A stretch of 27,744 nucleotides of DNA, from the NCBI GenBank assembly GCA_910588535.1, contig CAJUOO010000047.1:1-27744 (forward strand). The letters are read 5' to 3'. Positions within the stretch are counted from its first letter, which is position 1. Each line of letters begins with the position of its first letter. The position numbers and the translations under genes were made by a program. Below the pieces are notes generated by a model. It ran no database searches. It was not told where the DNA came from and saw nothing but the letters and a program-made list of their open reading frames with translations. Positions 23,104 to 27,744 of this stretch are shown piece after piece. The stretch comes from an uncultured Lachnospiraceae bacterium (lineage in GTDB: Bacteria; Bacillota; Clostridia; Lachnospirales; Lachnospiraceae).

Positions 23104-23147
23104 GAAAGCTCAGGGAATTAGGACGAAAATTAAGGAGGATGTCAATC

Positions 23148-24767
23148 ATGGCAAAGGAAATCAAGTATGGTGTAGATGCCAGAACAGCTTTAGAGGCTGG
23201 TGTGGATAAATTAGCAAATACTGTAAGGGTGACACTGGGACCGAAAGGAAGGAATGTAGTTCTTGACAAATCTTTCGGCGCACCTCTTATCACAAACGAT
23301 GGTGTTACAATCGCGAAGGAAATTGAGCTTGAGGATGCTTTTGAGAATATGGGTGCACAGCTTGTCAAGGAAGTTGCAACGAAGACAAATGATGTGGCAG
23401 GTGATGGAACGACAACCGCTACAGTGCTCGCTCAGGCTATGATTCATGAGGGAATTAAGAATCTGGCAGCAGGTGCGAATCCGATTATTTTGAGAAAAGG
23501 TATGAAGAAAGCTACAGATGCGGCAGTAGAAGCAATTGCAGCTATGAGCAGCAAAGTGAATGGAAAGAATCAGATCGCTCGAGTGGCAGCCGTTTCTTCC
23601 GGTGATGAGGAGGTAGGCAATCTGGTGGCAGATGCTATGGAGAAGGTATCCAACGACGGTGTGATCACGATCGAGGAATCCAAGACCATGAAGACTGAGC
23701 TGGATCTGGTAGAAGGTATGCAGTTTGACAGAGGATATATCTCCGCTTACATGGCTACTGATATGGACAAGATGGTAGCAAATCTGGAAGATCCTTATAT
23801 ATTAATTACAGATAAGAAGATTTCTAATATCCAAGAGATCCTTCCTGTTCTTGAGCAGATTGTACAGTCAGGTTCCAGACTGCTTATAATCGCTGAGGAT
23901 GTAGAGGGTGAAGCTCTTACCACATTGATTGTAAATAAGTTAAGAGGAACTTTCTCTGTAGTAGCTGTGAAGGCTCCGGGCTACGGCGACAGAAGAAAAG
24001 AGATGTTAAAGGATATTGCAATCCTTACAGGTGGTCAGGTTATCTCCGAGGAGCTTGGTCTTGACCTGAAGGAGACGACAATGGATATGCTTGGCCGTGC
24101 GAAATCCGTGAGAGTGGAGAAGGAGAATACCATTATCGTGGACGGCGAGGGAGACAAGGAGGAGATCACAGCAAGAGTATCTCAGATCCGTGCTCAGATT
24201 GAGGAGACAACATCTGATTTTGATAAGGAGAAATTACAGGAGAGACTGGCGAAGTTGGCTGGCGGCGTAGCTGTTATTCGCGTAGGTGCTGCTACAGAGA
24301 CAGAGATGAAGGAGAACAAGCTTCGCATGGAGGACGCTCTGGCAGCGACAAGAGCAGCCGTAGAAGAAGGCATTATCGCAGGCGGCGGCTCCGCATATAT
24401 CCATGCTGCTAAGAAGGTGGCAGAGATGACCACAGGCTTGGAGGGTGATGAGAAGACAGGCGCAAATATTATCCTGAAGGCATTGGAAGCACCTTTGGCT
24501 ACTATCGCTGAAAATGCAGGTCTGGAGGGAGCTGTTATTATCAATAAGGTTCGCGAGAAGGAGCCGGGAATTGGCTTTGATGTGCTGAAAGAGGATTACG
24601 TGGATATGGTGGAGACAGGTATTCTTGACCCTGCTAAGGTGACAAGAAGTGCACTGCAGAATGCTACCAGCGTGGCATCCACGCTGTTGACAACAGAGGC
24701 AGTAGTGGCAAATATCAAAGAAGAAACACCAGCGATGCCTCAGGGCGGCGGAATGGGAATGATGTAA
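23148..24767 (+). CDS. groL: Chaperonin GroEL
   Basis: 539 aa, full length. It has the conserved ATPase features VTLGPKGRNVVLDKSFG (27-43), NDGVTIAKE and DGTTTATVLA (about 83-92), and the family tail MPQGGGMGMM. Start taken at ATG 23148, the usual MAKEIKYG beginning, with AAGGAGG 9 nt upstream; the in-frame ATG at 23139 directly abuts that ribosome site. Forms the double-ring folding chamber with GroES. Cotranscribed with groES and ended by a strong terminator. Confidence 0.99.
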   Translation: MAKEIKYGVDARTALEAGVDKLANTVRVTLGPKGRNVVLDKSFGAPLITNDGVTIAKEIELEDAFENMGAQLVKEVATKTNDVAGDGTTTATVLAQAMIHEGIKNLAAGANPIILRKGMKKATDAAVEAIAAMSSKVNGKNQIARVAAVSSGDEEVGNLVADAMEKVSNDGVITIEESKTMKTELDLVEGMQFDRGYISAYMATDMDKMVANLEDPYILITDKKISNIQEILPVLEQIVQSGSRLLIIAEDVEGEALTTLIVNKLRGTFSVVAVKAPGYGDRRKEMLKDIAILTGGQVISEELGLDLKETTMDMLGRAKSVRVEKENTIIVDGEGDKEEITARVSQIRAQIEETTSDFDKEKLQERLAKLAGGVAVIRVGAATETEMKENKLRMEDALAATRAAVEEGIIAGGGSAYIHAAKKVAEMTTGLEGDEKTGANIILKALEAPLATIAENAGLEGAVIINKVREKEPGIGFDVLKEDYVDMVETGILDPAKVTRSALQNATSVASTLLTTEAVVANIKEETPAMPQGGGMGMM

Positions 24768-24787
24768 TTTCGCAGTAATATATTTAT

Positions 24788-24820
24788 AAAAAAGGATGGA
24801 CATGTGGTTCATCCTTTTTT
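24788..24820 (+). terminator. Terminator of groES-groEL
   Basis: AAAAAAGGATG (24788-24798) and CATCCTTTTTT (24810-24820) form an 11-bp stem ending in a T-run, 21 bp after the groEL stop. Being symmetric in A and T it could work on both strands. Confidence 0.92.
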
Positions 24821-24910
24821 ATGTGCAGGGGAAGTACCATTTTTTTGTTTGTACGGATTTCTATTAAGAGATTTTTTAGAATAGATCCTTTGGTGAACCG
24901 TTTTTGAGAT

Positions 24911-25056
24911 GGTCCGTATAGCCAGTCCGCTGTTTTCCTCCGTCACCCCGCTCCCGCTTAGTGAAAAACGTAATGGATACTAAGCTCGTGAAAAACCTCG
25001 CTAAGTACCAACGTTTTTCAATAGGTTCCTTGAGGAAAACAGCAGACTGGCTATAC
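24911..25056 (+). mobile_element. MITE-like foldback element, copy 2
   Basis: Terminal inverted repeats of about 25 bp (24916-24940 and 25032-25056; left arm begins GTATAGCCAGTCCGCTG) match with one difference. The core 24940-25036 is identical over 97 bp to copy 1 at 12732-12828, and has the perfect inner repeat TGAAAAACGT (24962-24971) / ACGTTTTTCA (25011-25020). The whole unit could fold as one long hairpin. Left flank GGTCCG (24911-24916) also occurs in copy 1; a matching ACGGACC appears far to the right at 25259-25265, so the element may once have extended there. No coding capacity. Confidence 0.75.
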
Positions 25057-25372
25057 TGCTTTGTTGAATGTTTCAGATACGTTGTGATTCTTCTTATATT
25101 TGCCGCTTTGTGTCTGTGTCTATTTTGTTTCTGCGAACAACGGGACAAGTGATTGTCTGTAGTTATATGGCGATTGTCGTGAGAGTCAAAAATCTTGATA
25201 CAAGCACTCAACTTTTGTAAATTTACGCAATTATGGTTATCAAAAGATACTTTGCCAGACGGACCTTCCCAGAAAATAATACAACAAATGATTAACAGCA
25301 GATCAAATATCACATTTACCAGAAGCTATACTTTATCTGAAAAGTGCAGATACATGGTTGTCATTTTTATAC
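25057..25372. other. Intergenic stretch without a supported gene
   Basis: No ribosome site with a convincing reading frame is seen. A short stretch would encode a hydrophobic peptide, but only as a read-through from the mobile element. GCCAGACGGACC (25254-25265) resembles the right outer end of MITE copy 1 (GCCGGACGGACC). Confidence 0.4.
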
Positions 25373-25401
25373 TTGAGGCTTTCAGGAAAGTATGTTAATA
25401 T
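25373..25401 (+). promoter_or_regulatory. Promoter of the DUF6106-like gene
   Basis: TTGAGG (25373-25378), 17 nt, TAATAT (25396-25401) with an extended -10 (TGT immediately upstream). Predicted start is about 25 bp before the ATG. Confidence 0.65.
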
Positions 25402-25433
25402 AGATAGAAATACAAGAGAGTAGGAGGAAATAG

Positions 25434-25934
25434 ATGAGTGATTTATATTCAGAATGGATTGTAAAGCGCAAAAAACCGTCATGGGCATTTGCCGCGAAGG
25501 TGGCGTTAATTTGTTTGACAGTAATATGTGGACTGCTGACGATGACAGGGATCTTTTGGTTTATGCTTATCCCGACTGTGGCTTTGGGATACTTGACCTA
25601 CCGCCTGTCCCTAAACTGGGATATGGAATATGAATATACCTTTGTGAAGGGAGAGCTGGATATTGACAAGATAATGGCAAAATCCAAGAGAAAGCGCTGT
25701 GCAGTTCTCAATATGGATCAGACAGAGATTGTGGCACCAGAGGGGGCACATCAGCTTGATAATTTTAAAAATACTCCCTGCAAAACTATGGATTTCTCTT
25801 CCCATATTCCAGAAAATAAAAAATATGTGATGTATACCTCTTACCATAATGAGATGGTGAAAATAATCTTCGAGCCAAGCGAGCGTATGCTGGATGATAT
25901 GTGGAACACAGCACCAAGAAAAGTAGTGAAATAA
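25434..25934 (+). CDS. DUF6106-like small membrane protein
   Basis: 166 aa with two adjacent hydrophobic helices (about 18-38 and 40-57), separated by a short turn, and a C-terminal soluble domain of about 105 residues that begins WDMEYEYTFVKGELDIDKIMAKSKRKR. The N terminus is short and basic. The domain order and the motif Y-x-V/F-x-GELDIDKI-x-x-KSKRKR match what I recall of DUF6106 in Lachnospiraceae. AGGAGG lies 6 nt before the ATG. It has its own promoter and is followed by guaB, which has a separate promoter. Function unknown; both ends of the protein are probably cytoplasmic. Confidence 0.8.
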   Translation: MSDLYSEWIVKRKKPSWAFAAKVALICLTVICGLLTMTGIFWFMLIPTVALGYLTYRLSLNWDMEYEYTFVKGELDIDKIMAKSKRKRCAVLNMDQTEIVAPEGAHQLDNFKNTPCKTMDFSSHIPENKKYVMYTSYHNEMVKIIFEPSERMLDDMWNTAPRKVVK

Positions 25935-25937
25935 TAC

Positions 25938-25966
25938 TTGACATCGGACAATATATCTGGTAGACT
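25938..25966 (+). promoter_or_regulatory. Promoter of guaB
   Basis: TTGACA (25938-25943), 17 nt, TAGACT (25961-25966), beginning 4 bp after the preceding stop codon. The leader of about 43 nt is purine-rich and unstructured; no purine riboswitch is present. Confidence 0.75.
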
Positions 25967-26015
25967 GGATCAACTACAAAATCGAAGAATGTAAGAAGAA
26001 AGAGAGGCAGAAGAA

Positions 26016-27470
26016 ATGGGTAAGATTATCGGTGAAGGCATTACTTTTGATGATGTGCTTCTTGTTCCAGCATATTCTGAGGTAATTCCGAATCAAGTTG
26101 ATTTATCAACCATGCTGACAAAGAAGATTCAGCTTAATATTCCAATGATGAGCGCAGGTATGGATACTGTCACAGAACATCGTATGGCGATTGCCATGGC
26201 GCGACAGGGCGGCATTGGCGTGATTCATAAGAATATGACAATTTCGCAGCAGGCGGAAGAGGTTGATAAGGTAAAGCGCTCGGAGTTTGGCGTTATTACG
26301 GACCCATTTTCATTGTCGCCAGATCATACTTTGGAGGATGCGAATAATCTGATGGCAAAGTTCCGCATCTCCGGTGTTCCGATTACAGAAGGGAAGCGGC
26401 TTGTGGGAATTATCACAAACCGTGATTTAAAGTTTGAGAAAGATTTTTCGAAGAAGATCAAGGAATCCATGACCTCGGAGGGTCTTATTACCGCGAGGGA
26501 AGGAATCACGCTGGAGGAGGCGAAGGTAATTCTTGCGAAAGCGAGAAAAGAAAAGCTTCCTATCGTAGATGAGAATTTCAATCTAAAAGGTCTAATTACA
26601 ATCAAGGATATAGAGAAACAATTAAAATACCCATCCTCCGCAAAGGACAGCCAAGGCAGACTTCTGTGCGGCGCGGCAGTGGGCATTACGGCAAATGTAT
26701 TGGAGCGCGTGGAGGCACTGGTAGGTGCCAAGGTGGATGTGATTGTACTTGATTCTGCTCACGGACATTCTGCGAATGTAATTCACTGTGTAAAGCTGAT
26801 CAAGGAAAAGTATCCTGAGCTTCAGGTAATTGCTGGAAATGTGGCGACGGGGGAGGCGACGAAGGCATTGATAGAGGCCGGTGTCGATGCAGTGAAGGTT
26901 GGGATAGGTCCCGGCTCTATCTGTACAACCCGTGTGGTTGCGGGAATTGGTGTTCCTCAGATCACAGCGATTATGGACTGCTATGCAGTGGCGAAAGAAT
27001 ATCAGGTTCCTATTATTGCGGATGGAGGAATTAAGTATTCTGGTGATATGACAAAGGCACTTGCCGCAGGCGGCAATGTCTGCATGATGGGAAGTATGTT
27101 TGCGGGCTGTGATGAGAGTCCGGGAACTTTTGAATTATATCAAGGAAGAAAGTATAAGGTATATCGTGGCATGGGCTCGATAGCAGCTATGGAAAATGGA
27201 AGCAAGGATCGCTATTTCCAGACAGATGCCAAGAAATTAGTTCCTGAGGGCGTGGAAGGGCGTGTGGCATATAAAGGAACCGTGGAAGACACTGTGTTCC
27301 AGCTTATGGGTGGTCTGCGCGCCGGCATGGGATACTGTGGTGCGAAGGATATTCCAACTTTACAGAATACAGGCCGGTTCGTGAAGATATCTGCTGCATC
27401 TCTGAAAGAAAGTCACCCACATGATATCCATATTACGAAGGAAGCACCTAATTACAGTGTGGATGAATAG
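26016..27470 (+). CDS. guaB: Inosine-5'-monophosphate dehydrogenase
   Basis: 484 aa, standard bacterial length. N-terminal barrel start TFDDVLLVPAYSEV (10-23), two CBS modules inserted at about 95-205, then the active-site loop GPGSICTTRVV (298-308) with catalytic Cys303 and the DGGIKYSGD and MMGSMFAG phosphate-binding segments. It oxidises IMP to XMP with NAD+, the committed step to guanine nucleotides. AGAGAGG lies upstream of the ATG. Own promoter; nothing follows it before the MITE-like remnant and the window end. Confidence 0.99.
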   Translation: MGKIIGEGITFDDVLLVPAYSEVIPNQVDLSTMLTKKIQLNIPMMSAGMDTVTEHRMAIAMARQGGIGVIHKNMTISQQAEEVDKVKRSEFGVITDPFSLSPDHTLEDANNLMAKFRISGVPITEGKRLVGIITNRDLKFEKDFSKKIKESMTSEGLITAREGITLEEAKVILAKARKEKLPIVDENFNLKGLITIKDIEKQLKYPSSAKDSQGRLLCGAAVGITANVLERVEALVGAKVDVIVLDSAHGHSANVIHCVKLIKEKYPELQVIAGNVATGEATKALIEAGVDAVKVGIGPGSICTTRVVAGIGVPQITAIMDCYAVAKEYQVPIIADGGIKYSGDMTKALAAGGNVCMMGSMFAGCDESPGTFELYQGRKYKVYRGMGSIAAMENGSKDRYFQTDAKKLVPEGVEGRVAYKGTVEDTVFQLMGGLRAGMGYCGAKDIPTLQNTGRFVKISAASLKESHPHDIHITKEAPNYSVDE

Positions 27471-27551
27471 ATAAGTATAGTGTTTGATTGCTTTTGGTAT
27501 AGAAGCTGCTTTATTGGAGAGATCTTTGCACGTTTTTTCGGAAAGGGTTTA

Positions 27552-27630
27552 TATAGCCAAGCAACCGTTTTCTCCATCACCCTGCATTCGCTTAGTGGCT
27601 GTTATTCGGTAAGTGAACGCAGGGTGATAA
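27552..27630 (+). mobile_element. Diverged relative of the MITE-like element, copy 3
   Basis: It starts TATAGCCA and keeps the order GTTTTC, TCACCC, TCGCTTAGTG of copies 1 and 2 over about 46 bp, with roughly two thirds of the bases matching. The inside differs: ATCACCCTGCATTCGCTTA (27577-27595) and TAAGTGAACGCAGGGTGAT (27610-27628) form a 19-bp hairpin with two mismatches. No right terminal repeat like that of copy 2 is seen. It lies about 80 bp after guaB. Confidence 0.55.
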
Positions 27631-27744
27631 AGGATCATAAGTAATTTTTGGGGTGACTTTTCTAAAAGAATAAAAAATTCCTATTATAAACCTGAATTAT
27701 TCATGAGCATATAAAAATGCTTGATACTACAAAGCCTTGAACCA

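Noticed and set aside
24961..25152. 63-codon frame with a hydrophobic C-terminal half
   Set aside because: It starts inside the MITE core, whose identical copy at 12.7 kb does not continue the frame, and there is no ribosome site.
25195..25398. 67-codon plus-strand frame before the DUF6106-like gene
   Set aside because: No ribosome site or recognisable protein features, and it overlaps the promoter of the next gene.
25967..26015. Possible purine riboswitch in the guaB leader
   Set aside because: The leader is under 50 nt, purine-rich and without the three-way junction.

Overview
The window looks like a chromosomal segment of a low-to-mid GC Gram-positive anaerobe, most likely a gut Lachnospiraceae (Clostridia). 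Support comes from the purine-rich AGGAGG ribosome sites, a CIRCE element ahead of groES-groEL, a glutaminyl-tRNA synthetase, and several small families I associate with Lachnospiraceae (DUF2225, DUF6062, DUF6171 and DUF6106-like proteins). Species cannot be fixed by eye.

Left part (1-12.3 kb): an ABC-F ATPase and a LacI-type repressor lie on the minus strand. Divergent from the repressor is a plus-strand cluster: an L-fucose/arabinose-isomerase-fold protein, a transketolase split into N and C subunits, a DUF4038/GH140 (apiosidase-like) glycosidase, a glycerol-kinase-like FGGY kinase and a GH78 alpha-L-rhamnosidase. The simplest reading is intracellular use of apiose-containing plant glycosides: the glycosidases free rhamnose and D-apiose; apiose is isomerised to apulose and phosphorylated; the split transketolase then cleaves apulose 4-phosphate to DHAP plus a two-carbon unit passed to an acceptor. 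No transporter is in the window. The repressor and first cluster gene share an intergenic region with two face-to-face promoters and an AT-rich inverted repeat that is a good operator candidate.

Middle (12.3-21.6 kb): an isolated tRNA-Glu(CUC) with its own promoter and terminator; then galM, a YfbR-like HD nucleotidase and a PAS-GGDEF-EAL protein in one tight operon; then glnS with its own promoter, followed closely by a DUF2225 protein, a MocR/PdxR-type regulator and a DUF6062 protein. Right part (21.6-27.7 kb): a small minus-strand membrane protein, a DUF6171-like Cys protein, CIRCE-groES-groEL, a DUF6106-like membrane protein and guaB.

Two layers of structure lie outside the genes. First, three leaders (ABC-F, isomerase, apiosidase) share one design: a hairpin whose loop is complementary to a conserved block, GCAGCGCAGAAATGAGG, that ends in the Shine-Dalgarno. 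The paired bases differ between copies but still pair, so this looks like an H-type pseudoknot controlling translation. A degenerate copy of the block precedes galM. Second, intergenic spaces carry a foldback MITE-like element (two copies with a 97-bp identical core, plus a diverged third) and a pair of small REP-like palindromes flanking the tRNA gene.
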